Source: Sphingobacterium endophyticum
Lineage (GTDB): Bacteria; Bacteroidota; Bacteroidia; Sphingobacteriales; Sphingobacteriaceae
DNA: 58,696 nucleotides
Assembly (NCBI RefSeq): GCF_009733535.1
Contig: NZ_SMMI01000020.1
Coordinates: forward strand, 1-58,696
Direction of reading: 5' to 3'
How positions within the stretch are numbered: position 1 is the stretch's first letter; each line of letters starts with the position of its first letter. Made by a program: the position numbers and the translations under genes. This document shows, in pieces, positions 15,963 through 25,198 of this stretch. The notes below the pieces were generated by a model. That model made no database searches and was not told the DNA's origin. It was given only the letters and a program-made list of their open reading frames with translations.

Positions 15963-16247
15963 ATGAAAAAACTAAGAGCAAATATGGACACGTATTTTGA
16001 CAAGCTTGATGAACGTTGGCAGACGTTACCAGTACGCAAACAGCACCAATATACCCTGTGCTTTTTTGTGGGATATCTACTGCTTACCGCAGGTGTAATT
16101 TTCAAAGTCTGGTACGATACAAAGTCTGGAAACGATATGATCATAGAGCATATCGAAAACCCTGTCCTAAAAAAAAATGGAAGTCCTGCAAGATTGCAGG
16201 ATAGTGTATCAACAATTTTAAAAAATAAAATTTATGAAAGAAAATGA
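15963..16247 (+). CDS. traL: TraL, small membrane protein of the mating pore
   Basis: Protein of 94 residues from ATG 15963 (MKKLRANMDTYFDKLDERW). The upstream in-frame codon at 15891 would overlap the preceding gene by 50 bp and is less likely. One membrane helix (YTLCFFVGYLLLTAGVIFKVW) with a short periplasmic tail. TraL proteins occur immediately before TraM throughout Bacteroidota elements. The stop codon overlaps the traM start by 14 bp, indicating coupled translation. Confidence 0.82.
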   Translation: MKKLRANMDTYFDKLDERWQTLPVRKQHQYTLCFFVGYLLLTAGVIFKVWYDTKSGNDMIIEHIENPVLKKNGSPARLQDSVSTILKNKIYERK

Positions 16248-17583
16248 GAACAAAAAGTCAGTTGTTCGGGTAACAGAAGGTAATCCGTCTGCAACTGCTG
16301 ATGTGTTACAAGACGGCACACAGAATAATAAGGAGAAGCTCAAAAAGCCCTTAATTTTCGGCTTAATGGCGATTGTTTTCGTGGGTTGTATGTACCTCAT
16401 ATTTAAACCATCCGAAGACAAAAAGACAATTGAAAATGTAGGGCTGAACGATGCGGTACCAGAGGCTACTGGAACTGGAATGCCTGCCGACAAAGGCAAG
16501 GCGTATGAACAGGAAATGTTCGAACGCAAAGAGCAGGAAAAACGCAATGCATTGGCTACACTTTCAGACTACTGGAATACAGAAGACAAAGAAGAGCCAA
16601 CCGACGAACCGTTTAATGAAGAAGAGGAAAACAACAGCTTTGGCGGTAGTGGGAGAAATTCGGCAAGAAGCAGTAATCCTGCTTTGAACAGCTATCGAAA
16701 TAGCCAAAGCGCATTGAGTTCCTTTTATCAAGATGATAACGCTGAAACAATGGAACTGCGTAAGCAGGTGGACGAATTGAAAGAAAAATTATCAGAAAAG
16801 GGTGTGCCACCTGTGGCCACAGTTGATGACCAATTGAAGCTAATGGAGAAATCTTATGAAATGGCAGCAAAATATCTTCCGAAGAATGAAAATTCCGAGA
16901 ACGGTACTCCTGCCAATGGTACTGTTCCGGTTGCTGTTAGTGCTGCTGGTACTAACCAAAAAGAGCATTTTGTATCGTTTACGCCTACAAGAAAAAATGC
17001 CGTATCAGCCCTGTACCGTGAACCATCGGACAGTGCTTTTTTAGCAGATTGGAGCGAAACAAAGAACCGTGGGTTTTATACCGCTGGTTCTGTGGAACAA
17101 ATGGCACAACCCAAACACAGTATCAAAGCCTGTGTACACGATGCCCAAACAGTAGTTGGCGAAACAGGTGTGCGTTTACGATTATTAGAGCCTGCAAAAA
17201 CACCGAGCCGTACCATTCCAAAAGGAACGATTTTAACGGCTAATGCGAAATTTCAGGGAGGGCGTTTACAACTAAAAGTTACCTCGATAGAACTGGAGGG
17301 CAATATCATCCCGGTAGATATAACCATTTATGATTTGGACGGACAGCAAGGCTTGTACGTTCCATATTCGCCGGAAATGAATGCCCTTACCGAAATGGCA
17401 GGCAATATGAGCCAGACAGGCGGAACAAGCGTAATGCTCACTCAAAATGCTGGACAGCAGGTTGCCGCAGACCTTAGTCGTGGTGTGGTACAGGGGATTT
17501 CGGGCTATTTTGCTAAAAAGGTAAGAACCCCAAAAGTTACGCTGAAAGCAGGATATCAAGTCTTCCTTGTATCTAAACAATAA
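16234..17583 (+). CDS. traM: TraM, VirB10-like core-complex protein
   Basis: Envelope-spanning protein of 449 residues. A cytoplasmic N-terminus is followed by one helix (PLIFGLMAIVFVGCMYLIF), then an acidic, low-complexity and coiled-coil middle (including MELRKQVDELKEKLSEKG), and a C-terminal conserved domain with IPKGTILTANAKFQ and NIIPVDITIYDLDGQ, typical of the TraM/VirB10 beta-barrel region. It starts inside the traL end. VirB10-type proteins connect inner and outer membranes and sense coupling ATPase activity. Confidence 0.92.
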   Translation: MKENENKKSVVRVTEGNPSATADVLQDGTQNNKEKLKKPLIFGLMAIVFVGCMYLIFKPSEDKKTIENVGLNDAVPEATGTGMPADKGKAYEQEMFERKEQEKRNALATLSDYWNTEDKEEPTDEPFNEEEENNSFGGSGRNSARSSNPALNSYRNSQSALSSFYQDDNAETMELRKQVDELKEKLSEKGVPPVATVDDQLKLMEKSYEMAAKYLPKNENSENGTPANGTVPVAVSAAGTNQKEHFVSFTPTRKNAVSALYREPSDSAFLADWSETKNRGFYTAGSVEQMAQPKHSIKACVHDAQTVVGETGVRLRLLEPAKTPSRTIPKGTILTANAKFQGGRLQLKVTSIELEGNIIPVDITIYDLDGQQGLYVPYSPEMNALTEMAGNMSQTGGTSVMLTQNAGQQVAADLSRGVVQGISGYFAKKVRTPKVTLKAGYQVFLVSKQ

Positions 17584-17607
17584 TGTTGAATTCAAACAAA
17601 TAAAACA

Positions 17608-18501
17608 ATGAAAAATATTTTAAAAACCTTTTGGGCAATTGCCCTCATACTCGGCTTTGCCGTACAATCTTTTGCACAAGACAGCATTAGAACTCCGCTT
17701 GCATTAGGCAAGATAGAACCGTATAAAATGGAAGTTACCTACGATAAAACTTCTCACTTGATTTTTCCGACCGCTATCCGTTATGTGGATTTGGGAAGCG
17801 AATATCTGATTGCAGGAAAAGCAGAAGATGCGGAAAATGTTTTGCGTGTAAAAGCATCTGTAAGGGATTTCGAACCTGAAACCAATTTTTCGGTCATTAC
17901 CAATGACGGACGTTTTTACAGTTTCAATGTATATTACAGTTCCTATCCCGAGGCATTGAGTTATGACTTGCTCACAATGCAAAAGGCAGTAGACAAAGCT
18001 AACGGTAACGATGTGCTTTTTGAAGAGTTGGGCAATAATTCGCCTTCGTTGGCAGGATTGCTTTTGGAAACGATTTACAAAAATGATAAGCGTATTGTAA
18101 AGCACATTGGGGCAAAAAGCTTCGGCATACAGTTTATTTTGAAAGCTATTTATATCCACAACGGCAAATACTATTTCCATACGGAATTGAGAAATAAAAC
18201 CAATGTGCCTTTCCAGATTGATTTTATCAATTTCAAAGTAGTAGATAAAAAGGTAGCCAAACGTACTGTGGTACAAGAACGCCCGATGACACCCCTCAGA
18301 ACTTACAAGCCGTTGGACGAGATTGGCGGAAAACTAACCGAACAAAACGTGTTCCTTTTAGACCAATTTACCATTGCCGATGACAAGGTACTATTGATTG
18401 AGATTTTCGAGAAGAACGGTGGCAGACATCAAACTTTGCAGGTAGAAAATTCGGATTTGATAAAAGCTCGTTTGATAAACGATATGCACCTAAAATTTTA
18501 A
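17608..18501 (+). CDS. traN: TraN, VirB9-like outer core protein
   Basis: Exported protein of 297 residues with a signal peptide (ILKTFWAIALILGFAVQSFAQ). An N-terminal beta-rich domain contains THLIFPTAIRYVDLGSEYLIAGKAE, the conserved opening of the TraN family and VirB9-like in character. The C-terminal part has YYFHTELRNKTNVPFQIDFINFKV. It lies 24 bp after traM and 20 bp before traO. Together TraM, TraN and TraO would form the outer-membrane core complex. Confidence 0.92.
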   Translation: MKNILKTFWAIALILGFAVQSFAQDSIRTPLALGKIEPYKMEVTYDKTSHLIFPTAIRYVDLGSEYLIAGKAEDAENVLRVKASVRDFEPETNFSVITNDGRFYSFNVYYSSYPEALSYDLLTMQKAVDKANGNDVLFEELGNNSPSLAGLLLETIYKNDKRIVKHIGAKSFGIQFILKAIYIHNGKYYFHTELRNKTNVPFQIDFINFKVVDKKVAKRTVVQERPMTPLRTYKPLDEIGGKLTEQNVFLLDQFTIADDKVLLIEIFEKNGGRHQTLQVENSDLIKARLINDMHLKF

Positions 18502-18521
18502 TAACCTTTTAATGCAATAAT

Positions 18522-19082
18522 ATGAAAAAGTATATCTATACCGTGATGTTCATTTTGATGGCCATCACGGTTACACAGGCACAAAGAATGCTTCCAAAAC
18601 AGAAAGGATTGGAAATAAGCACAGGCATACTGTCCGATGATAAAATCGGTAACGACTATTATATTAATCTTGGTATGATCATAAACGGTAAAAATGGCAA
18701 CTACCAACTTTGGGCGTTGGAATATACGAACCAATACCACGACTACAAAGACCTCCGCATACCGCAGGAAACCTACACTGCTGAAGGCGGTTACAGTTTT
18801 TTCCTTTTGGGCGATGCTCGTAAAAACATTACGCTGAACTTCGGAATAACAGGTGTGGTCGGTTATGAAAGCATCAATCGTGGCGAAACGATGTTGTATG
18901 ATGGAGCAAAGGTTTTGAGCGAGGATAACTTCATCTACGGAGCTGGTGGACGGCTCACTCTTGAAACATATCTATCAGACCGTTTTGTGTTAATCCTGCA
19001 AGGACGCACAAAGGTATTTTGGGGTACGGACTTAGAGCAATTCCGACCATCCGCAGGTGTGGGACTAAGGTTTAACTTTTAA
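18522..19082 (+). CDS. traO: TraO, outer-envelope conjugation protein
   Basis: Exported protein of 186 residues with a signal peptide (YIYTVMFILMAITVTQAQ) and alternating beta-strand pattern ending in a C-terminal aromatic residue (GVGLRFNF), consistent with a small outer-membrane beta barrel or barrel-associated protein. The conserved start QRMLPKQKGLEISTGIL follows the signal. It lies between traN and the DUF3872 lipoprotein, the standard place for TraO. Molecular function is not established. Confidence 0.88.
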   Translation: MKKYIYTVMFILMAITVTQAQRMLPKQKGLEISTGILSDDKIGNDYYINLGMIINGKNGNYQLWALEYTNQYHDYKDLRIPQETYTAEGGYSFFLLGDARKNITLNFGITGVVGYESINRGETMLYDGAKVLSEDNFIYGAGGRLTLETYLSDRFVLILQGRTKVFWGTDLEQFRPSAGVGLRFNF

Positions 19083-19093
19083 TACATAAAACA

Positions 19094-19543
19094 ATGATAG
19101 CAATATCCAATAAATTCAGAATAGGATTAAGCTCAATATATGTACTGTTGGCAATCCTCACAGTTTCGGTTTCTATGGTGTCTTGTAGTAAAGATGATGA
19201 ACTGGAAATACAAAACGATTTTCCTTTCGAGGTAAACGTGATGCCTGTTCCCAAAGATATAGCCAATGGGCAGACGGTAGAAATACGCATTGCCATACAG
19301 CGAACAGGCAATTATAGCAACACACAGTATTTTCTTCGATATTTCCAATTTGACGGACAAGGAACGTTGCAATACTTCGATGAACCGCCATACCAGCCCA
19401 ACGATTTATACCCATTAACCACAGAGCAGTTTCGCTTATACTACACTTCGACATCTGCCGTATCACAATCTTTTGATGTTTGGATTTCCGATAATTTCGG
19501 TAACGAAAAACAGATAAGTTTTCAGTTTAATAGTGCTGATTAA
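19094..19543 (+). CDS. traQ: TraQ-like DUF3872 lipoprotein
   Basis: Lipoprotein of 149 residues. The N-terminal signal ends in a lipobox-like VSMVSC with Cys followed by SKDDE. The mature domain is beta-rich with Ig-like character (PFEVNVMPVPKDIANGQTVEIRIAI and FDVWISDNFGNEKQISFQF). DUF3872 proteins end the tra operon in Bacteroidota ICEs. It is the last gene before the terminator at 19545-19586, so traE to traQ form one transcription unit. Confidence 0.88.
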   Translation: MIAISNKFRIGLSSIYVLLAILTVSVSMVSCSKDDELEIQNDFPFEVNVMPVPKDIANGQTVEIRIAIQRTGNYSNTQYFLRYFQFDGQGTLQYFDEPPYQPNDLYPLTTEQFRLYYTSTSAVSQSFDVWISDNFGNEKQISFQFNSAD

Positions 19544-19544
19544 A

Positions 19545-19586
19545 AAGAATGAAATCCTGTCAAAAAAAGCAGGATTTCTCTTTTTA
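19545..19586 (+). terminator. Terminator of the traE-traQ operon
   Basis: GAAATCCTG (19551-19559) pairs with CAGGATTTC (19570-19578), extended by AAAAAGA/TCTTTTT on the outside and ending in a T-run. It begins two bases after the DUF3872 stop codon. This marks the end of the mating-pore operon. Confidence 0.88.
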
Positions 19587-19644
19587 AGGGATATTAAAAC
19601 TGTTTTTTTTGTAAATTTAAAAGGTAAAATTTAAGTGTTTTGTT

Positions 19645-19917
19645 ATGGTCGCATCATTGGTTATAGGAATAATATTTTTGGTTGCTGGTTTAGGACTTCG
19701 ATACTGGATTAACCGCAGAAAATTTTACAGGCGTGGTCCGATGGGAGCCGAAGGTTTTTCATCTTATGAAAGTTCGGTTTTCATTAAATTTATTGAAAAG
19801 GTTGGTAAATGGATAGCTTATGGATTGATTATATTTGGACTTTTATCACTTTGGGTTTATTCTCGTGAGAAAAAAGATAGGGAAATCCAAAACATGGAAA
19901 TCCAGAAACAGAATTAA
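19645..19917 (+). CDS. Small two-TM membrane protein
   Basis: Protein of 90 residues with membrane helices at both ends (MVASLVIGIIFLVAGLGLRYW and IAYGLIIFGLLSLWVYS) joined by a basic loop containing RRKFYRRGPMGAEGFSSYE, and a short charged tail. Similar small proteins are sometimes annotated as molybdenum ABC transporter permease in databases, but nothing here supports a permease. It is separated from the tra operon by a terminator and lies 10 bp before the TIGR02391 gene, so those two probably form an operon. Function unknown. Confidence 0.65.
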   Translation: MVASLVIGIIFLVAGLGLRYWINRRKFYRRGPMGAEGFSSYESSVFIKFIEKVGKWIAYGLIIFGLLSLWVYSREKKDREIQNMEIQKQN

Positions 19918-19927
19918 TCATTTTTAA

Positions 19928-20728
19928 ATGACAAAATCCTTTGATGACATAACCTTGCGAAATATATCTGACATTATATCAAATCTATTAACGCATACAA
20001 AAATCACAGAACATTTAGCTGGTGCTAATATTTCTCAATCGCAAATTGGTACAAACAAAACCGACAGACTTTTTTATGCATTAAAAGAAAAGCAAATACA
20101 AGACAATTGTGGAAATAATGTATTGGCATTTGTAGTTAGGTTATTAAATCCTAAAAGATATAATTCCGAAGACGAATTTGAAAGAGACAGAACAACTATC
20201 AATGAAAAATTAGTTTACGAAGGGATAGAAATTGATAAAACCGGACAACCCCGACTAGTTGAAAAAGCTAAAACCATTTCAGAAGCTAAAAGCAGGTCAC
20301 TTAAAATCAAAGAAAAAGTACACGGTATCGGAGTTCATTCAGAAATTTTACCATACTGCGAAGCCGAATGGCTGAAAGAAAATTATTTTCACTCTATACT
20401 AGAAATCACAAAAAGTGTTGCGGAAAGACTTAGGCAGAAAAGTGGCTATACTTCAGATGGAGCAGATCTGGTTGATGATTGTTTTGCTTTAGGAAAAGAC
20501 AAAAGACCTATGCTTGCTTTTAATATGCTGAATAATCCAAGCGAAGAAAGTGAGCATAAGGGTTTCGGCAACTTCTGTAAAGGATTTTTTTCTATGTACC
20601 GAAATCCAAAAGCGCATAACCCGAAAATATTAGAAGACACTCAACTTTCAGAAATGACTGAAGTATTGGTTGTAGCTACAATTATTCATAACAAACTTGA
20701 TAACACTTACAAAACAGGACTTAAATAG
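19928..20728 (+). CDS. TIGR02391/Hypoth_Ymh family protein, HEPN-like
   Basis: Protein of 266 residues with no signal or membrane segment. The C-terminal half carries the TIGR02391 pattern, with SGADLVDD-like text as SDGADLVDDCFAL, then FGNFCKGFFSMYRNPKAHNP. The last part includes R225 and H230, an R-x4-H arrangement like that of HEPN ribonucleases. Proteins of this family occur in mobile elements and defence islands; a ribonuclease or abortive-infection role is inferred, not shown. It shares a bidirectional terminator with the convergent PLD operon. Confidence 0.72.
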   Translation: MTKSFDDITLRNISDIISNLLTHTKITEHLAGANISQSQIGTNKTDRLFYALKEKQIQDNCGNNVLAFVVRLLNPKRYNSEDEFERDRTTINEKLVYEGIEIDKTGQPRLVEKAKTISEAKSRSLKIKEKVHGIGVHSEILPYCEAEWLKENYFHSILEITKSVAERLRQKSGYTSDGADLVDDCFALGKDKRPMLAFNMLNNPSEESEHKGFGNFCKGFFSMYRNPKAHNPKILEDTQLSEMTEVLVVATIIHNKLDNTYKTGLK

Positions 20729-20730
20729 CG

Positions 20731-20764
20731 CAAATCGGATAACCCAAAAGTTATCCGATTTTTT
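20731..20764. terminator. Bidirectional terminator between convergent genes
   Basis: AATCGGATAAC (20733-20743) pairs perfectly with GTTATCCGATT (20750-20760), followed by TTTT on the + strand. The gene to the left ends at 20728 and the gene to the right ends at 20768 on the opposite strand. Confidence 0.85.
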
Positions 20765-20767
20765 AAC

Positions 20768-23428
20768 TTACAAATCGGTGCATATAAAAGATGAGAGTTT
20801 TAGAGGTAAATAAATTTCGTCTGGACTGTGTTTTATGTAATCTTCTTTATCATAGTCCCACATAAAGCCAGGTCTGATTAAAGTAAAATCGTTTGTTTTA
20901 TTTACGTACTGAACGTAGCTATAACCCCAAGGCGATTTGTAAATAATTTGCCCGTTAACTGCTGATGTATCAAAGTTCTTATCTTCAATCTGTTCAATCA
21001 CTTTTATAAACGAAGGACATAGTCTTTCGTAAAATATCTCTAAGTTTTTTTCAAATCCTTTTGTTCTGTTTTTCAGCTCGGAAATTCTAATATTAATTTT
21101 GGATTTTAATTCTACAAAATTGCTATTGAAATCATCTACATTCCTACAACCTAAATAATGAAGTGCATTTAAAGCCATAGTAAAAAAGTAATGTAATTCA
21201 TCATCTTTCCATCGATTGTTAATTAAGCAAACAATTGTATTTATGAGTGCCTCTTTTTTTAGTTCCTCGATTTTCTTTTTTGTATAGTCAAATTCATACG
21301 CTTTAAATCCGCTTCTTGCCAGCATCAAAAAGTCGCCAATTAAGTTTAAACAACAACCCTTTACATTGTTATTGTCATAATCGTCTACAAATGGTAAATA
21401 ACTGAAAAAATGGTGCGTGTCTTGTTCGTCATACTTTGCAGATTTCCCTCCGTATTCACTTATCAACTCAAGAGCGATTAAATATTTAGTCAAATCTGTA
21501 AGTGTAGGCCTATATGTTTTTGGTCGACTATTCCCATAGAGAATTTCTTGTTGGTAATTGTAAAGGTTATCAAAGTAGTTCATCAACTTTCTTTTTTCAG
21601 ATTTAAGCATGACAAAGGAGAGGTTACGAACCGTTGCCACTTCTCCTTCCTCATTTCCATTTATGTTGCCTAAATCGTCTTCTTGCTCATCAATACTTAT
21701 ATCAGCTTTTTTATTTGTTGAAATTTCATTTAAATTGATGAACTTCAAAACATCTAAAACACGTAGGGAAAGAGAAGAGAGTAGAAGGTTTTTTTCAAAT
21801 CCAGAATTTTCTATTGCTTTATAGGAAGAGAGATCGTAAAGTTTTTCAGGTTCTTTGTCATCATTCAACTTTGTAAACGTGTTTCTTCTACTATCTAAAA
21901 AGCTGGCTCCTGTCTCATTTTCTGTTTCGTCAAAGATGGCGTAATGCAACAAGTCAAGAACTTTACTTAGTTCGCCATTTTGAATTTCGCTATAAATTTT
22001 CTCAATTTCCTCTGTTTTTGGGTTAGGATGCGTTTTCGCCAAAAGGAAATAATCGGAAATTAATAGTTTATTAGAGATAATCTCTTCACTAATATTTGTC
22101 AATTGCACATATTGGAAAGTGCCTAATTCTAAATTGAGTTTTGTTTTTAGTTCTTTCTCATAATTTGAGAATGTTTTGGAATACAAAAATCGGTTTTGTT
22201 TATCGAAGAAAACAACCTTAAATTCATCGGTATAGGTGCCATTGGAATGAAGTATAAATTCATCATAAATCAACTCTGCCGATAGCAGTTGTAGTTTAAA
22301 TTGATTATTCTCGATTATAGTTTCATAAATTGATTTACTTGTAGTCGTTGTAAATTCATCAAGGGTTTTACTATTGCTTGTTTTCAGTTTTATGCCTAAT
22401 TGATTTAACAGTCCACCTTTTTCTGACTGAATAAGAAGTGAAACTTCTGCATTTGAATTTTTGCCCAATAATCCCAATCCTGCAGGTGTAATATTGGCAC
22501 TACCGAACAAGCAAAACTCTTTTCCATTTTTTGTCTTGAAATGAATAATCTTCCCGTGAAGTTTTGATTTTGAGTTTCCAGAGTTTCCAGATTTTGCATA
22601 TTGGATTTTGCTTACGCCTGCATCACACCAATCGTAAAATGTAAACGCTTTGCTCACTTGCATTGCAGAAGGGATTAAACCACTTTCATCCAATATGACT
22701 TTTACTATGGCTGAAGGAAAAAGAGAATTAAGTTCTTGCAATACTTTCCCATTTTTGTCATAATATGGAGAAATGGTAGTTATTTCTACTACTTTCTCAT
22801 TGCTAAGATGTTTTAAAAGTTCGTTCCAAATAGAAGTTGTTTCAGTATTAAACAGGAAAGCAACCTTCTCTTTTTGCGACGTTTCGATAAATTGAAATGG
22901 TTTTGTCTTTGGCAATTCATTCAGCCATTTAGAATGTTCAAGTATCCATTTTGTAGTTTTTTCATTCATCTGTCCTTTAACTGACGATGAAAGAGTTGAT
23001 AGATAATCCCAAGCTGACGAAAAGACTGATGAATTTTCGGTTGAACGAATATCAAAATGAAATGCTCCCCAAATCTCATCATTGTTGCCATTTCCAGAAT
23101 TTGTAAGGTTTCCAGAACCAACAATAAGCAATCCTTCTTTTTCACCAAACAACATCCAAATTTTTGGATGGAATACTGACTTTTGAAAAACAGGATAAAG
23201 TGAATAACCGGCAGAAAGTTGCATTTCTTCTCCTGTCGCTTGTTGCATTAACTCTGAATAATAATGTCCATCAATAAAAACGTTGATGTTTCTCACGCCA
23301 CAAGAACGCAACCATTTCATTGCTTTCATTTCAAAAAAATAAAAGTCAAAGCTGAAGGTAGTAAGAATTGCAGAATGATATCTTCTGCTTCCTATCAATG
23401 TTAGTATGTTTTCTCTTTCTAGTATCAT
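20768..23428 (-). CDS. Phospholipase D-like protein with two HKD motifs, candidate defence nuclease
   Basis: Protein of 886 residues. Two PLD half-sites are visible: HPK at H87/K89 with GSGNLTNSG (N107), and HGK at H291/K293 with GSANITPAG (N312). Together they make a complete PLD catalytic centre in residues 1-330. The remaining 550 residues are mixed helical with acidic stretches (EEGEVATVRN) and match nothing I recognise. There is no helicase motif, signal or membrane segment. Its ATG overlaps the stop codon of the 533-residue gene by one base (TGATG), so the two are translated together. PLD proteins in mobile elements are often nucleases, including in restriction-type defence. That role is inference. 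Confidence 0.75.
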   Translation of the reverse strand: MILERENILTLIGSRRYHSAILTTFSFDFYFFEMKAMKWLRSCGVRNINVFIDGHYYSELMQQATGEEMQLSAGYSLYPVFQKSVFHPKIWMLFGEKEGLLIVGSGNLTNSGNGNNDEIWGAFHFDIRSTENSSVFSSAWDYLSTLSSSVKGQMNEKTTKWILEHSKWLNELPKTKPFQFIETSQKEKVAFLFNTETTSIWNELLKHLSNEKVVEITTISPYYDKNGKVLQELNSLFPSAIVKVILDESGLIPSAMQVSKAFTFYDWCDAGVSKIQYAKSGNSGNSKSKLHGKIIHFKTKNGKEFCLFGSANITPAGLGLLGKNSNAEVSLLIQSEKGGLLNQLGIKLKTSNSKTLDEFTTTTSKSIYETIIENNQFKLQLLSAELIYDEFILHSNGTYTDEFKVVFFDKQNRFLYSKTFSNYEKELKTKLNLELGTFQYVQLTNISEEIISNKLLISDYFLLAKTHPNPKTEEIEKIYSEIQNGELSKVLDLLHYAIFDETENETGASFLDSRRNTFTKLNDDKEPEKLYDLSSYKAIENSGFEKNLLLSSLSLRVLDVLKFINLNEISTNKKADISIDEQEDDLGNINGNEEGEVATVRNLSFVMLKSEKRKLMNYFDNLYNYQQEILYGNSRPKTYRPTLTDLTKYLIALELISEYGGKSAKYDEQDTHHFFSYLPFVDDYDNNNVKGCCLNLIGDFLMLARSGFKAYEFDYTKKKIEELKKEALINTIVCLINNRWKDDELHYFFTMALNALHYLGCRNVDDFNSNFVELKSKINIRISELKNRTKGFEKNLEIFYERLCPSFIKVIEQIEDKNFDTSAVNGQIIYKSPWGYSYVQYVNKTNDFTLIRPGFMWDYDKEDYIKHSPDEIYLPLKLSSFICTDL

Positions 23429-25029
23429 CAGTCAATCAAAAGTTTCTTATGTAATGGCGATAAAACCCTTTGGTCGTTGATTACCTGTAAATCAAACATT
23501 ATGTTTTGCAAGGCGTTCATTCTTGGCGATGTGTTTCTTGGAGGAAATGTATCTATGAAACGGATGTATTGTTCCTCAATAAAAAATTTGTGAGTAGCCT
23601 GTGAGCCGTTGCCCATTTTTCTGAGTGCAACCATTGAGTGCCTGTAAATAATTTTGCGTAAAATAAATTGTTCAACAAAATCTTGAAGTGTATCATTTTC
23701 TGCTGTGTGAACTGTCAAGATACCATCAACCATATTCCCATCCCTTTCTATCTTTTTTCTGCTCATAAATTCTTTCAATGGATGAAGTTGCTCTCTATTA
23801 TTCTTGAATATTTGAAGCAAAAGCATAAAGCCATATTTTGCTGCCATAACAGGGTCGTTTGTTGCATCAATTTCCTTTTTGATGTTTTCCTCATCTTCTG
23901 TGTCAGGGATTAACTCCAAAATTTCTGCAAGTGAACTTGTTGGCTCTGTAGCTTGCTTTAGCTCTTTGCATATTTCATTTGTAATACTGCTTGAAAATTT
24001 CTTTACAAACAATGGTAGATATTGGTCTTGTTGGAAATCGTAAAGATGTTGTAATACAGCCCAAAATATTGTTCCGCAACTGTACTGCCAATACTCATTT
24101 AATTGATAGCAGTACCAACCAATATTAGTTTCCGTTTCAGGATAACCATTTGTTCCCAATTTCTTTCGGTAACTTTCCAATAGAAATCTATACCAGTCGT
24201 AATTATTTTCATTTTTAACAGCTGTATTTAAGAGCGACAAAATTGTTTCCCTTCTGTGAAAAGTAAAACGTTCTTCCATTTCTTGACTTGGATCGTCTTT
24301 GTCCAAAAGCATTTCTACATATAGTTGCCATTCGGCATTTTCTGTTTGTATCGTATCAATCGCAAAATACTTTATCAGTTCTGAAATATCATCTTGGTAG
24401 AGTTTTCCTTTTTTGATATTAATATAAAATAACTCTTTTATTTGTGGTGACAATGATCCTTCAAAAGCCTCGGCTAATTGTTTCCCAGAAACTTTTTGTC
24501 TTGGGTGTGGTTTACTAATGTTGTAAATAACATCTCCATCATCATTTATTGCTGTAATAATTAAGGAAAGTGCCTGCATTGCTCCGTAATAATATTGTCC
24601 GAATGCACCGGATGGATATTTCCAATAAACATTTTTATCGGTATTGTCCTTGTCTGCTCCTTCGGCTAAGTCAAAATAAGTTTCCTCAGCTGTATTTATT
24701 AGGTTTGAAGCAAAGTTACTTCCTGTTATCTGTTGAACTCCTTTACGCTCGCTTTGCATAATTATGGCAATCATCAATTCAGCTCTGCGGATAAAACGAT
24801 ATTGTTCTTTTGAGTTGCCTTTCTTCTCGGTCTTGAAATAGAAGTCTAAAAGCCAACAATAAAACCCATAATAACGGAGACGATTAGTCAAATTGGAAAT
24901 TCCAGGCAATATAGTGGCGTAAGTCGCTTCTGAGGTTGTTTGAAGGCCTAACGGGTCAAGTCCAGTGATTAGACTTATTGATGCTCCCCAAAACGGATAA
25001 TTTGAATTGCCTTTTTGTAATACTGCCAT
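23428..25029 (-). CDS. Uncharacterised partner of the PLD protein
   Basis: Protein of 533 residues, first gene of the two-gene operon. It begins MAVLQKGNSNYPFWGASISL and carries a conserved-looking N-terminal region (GLDPLGLQTTSEATYATILPG followed by SNLTNRLRYYGFYCWLLDFY). The rest is helical, without ATPase, nuclease, methylase or membrane motifs that I can see. The coding strand runs away from the HTH genes. Strict translational coupling to the PLD protein suggests a complex, possibly a recognition or DNA-binding subunit. Family not recognised. Confidence 0.7.
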   Translation of the reverse strand: MAVLQKGNSNYPFWGASISLITGLDPLGLQTTSEATYATILPGISNLTNRLRYYGFYCWLLDFYFKTEKKGNSKEQYRFIRRAELMIAIIMQSERKGVQQITGSNFASNLINTAEETYFDLAEGADKDNTDKNVYWKYPSGAFGQYYYGAMQALSLIITAINDDGDVIYNISKPHPRQKVSGKQLAEAFEGSLSPQIKELFYINIKKGKLYQDDISELIKYFAIDTIQTENAEWQLYVEMLLDKDDPSQEMEERFTFHRRETILSLLNTAVKNENNYDWYRFLLESYRKKLGTNGYPETETNIGWYCYQLNEYWQYSCGTIFWAVLQHLYDFQQDQYLPLFVKKFSSSITNEICKELKQATEPTSSLAEILELIPDTEDEENIKKEIDATNDPVMAAKYGFMLLLQIFKNNREQLHPLKEFMSRKKIERDGNMVDGILTVHTAENDTLQDFVEQFILRKIIYRHSMVALRKMGNGSQATHKFFIEEQYIRFIDTFPPRNTSPRMNALQNIMFDLQVINDQRVLSPLHKKLLID

Positions 25030-25061
25030 TTAAAATTAATTTATCAGTAACCTATATTCTT

Positions 25062-25069
25062 CAAATTTA
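25062..25069 (-). promoter_or_regulatory. Possible -7 box of the PLD operon
   Basis: TAAATTTG on the minus strand matches the Bacteroidota TAnnTTTG element about 33 nt before the start codon of the 533-residue gene. No convincing -33 TTG was found at the right distance, so this is tentative. The divergent gene on the + strand starts at 25199. Confidence 0.3.
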
Positions 25070-25198
25070 CAAAATAAACTATCTTGAAATTTATATCGTG
25101 GCGACAAATACTACCTTTCAACGCCAATCAATACAACATTTTCCAAGCCTTTACAAATCCTTGATAAATTCCACTTCCACAGCAAAATTGAGCAGATT

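Noticed and set aside
19645..19917. Molybdenum ABC transporter permease
   Set aside because: Small two-TM proteins like this carry that label in databases, but there is no permease loop motif, ATPase or binding protein here.
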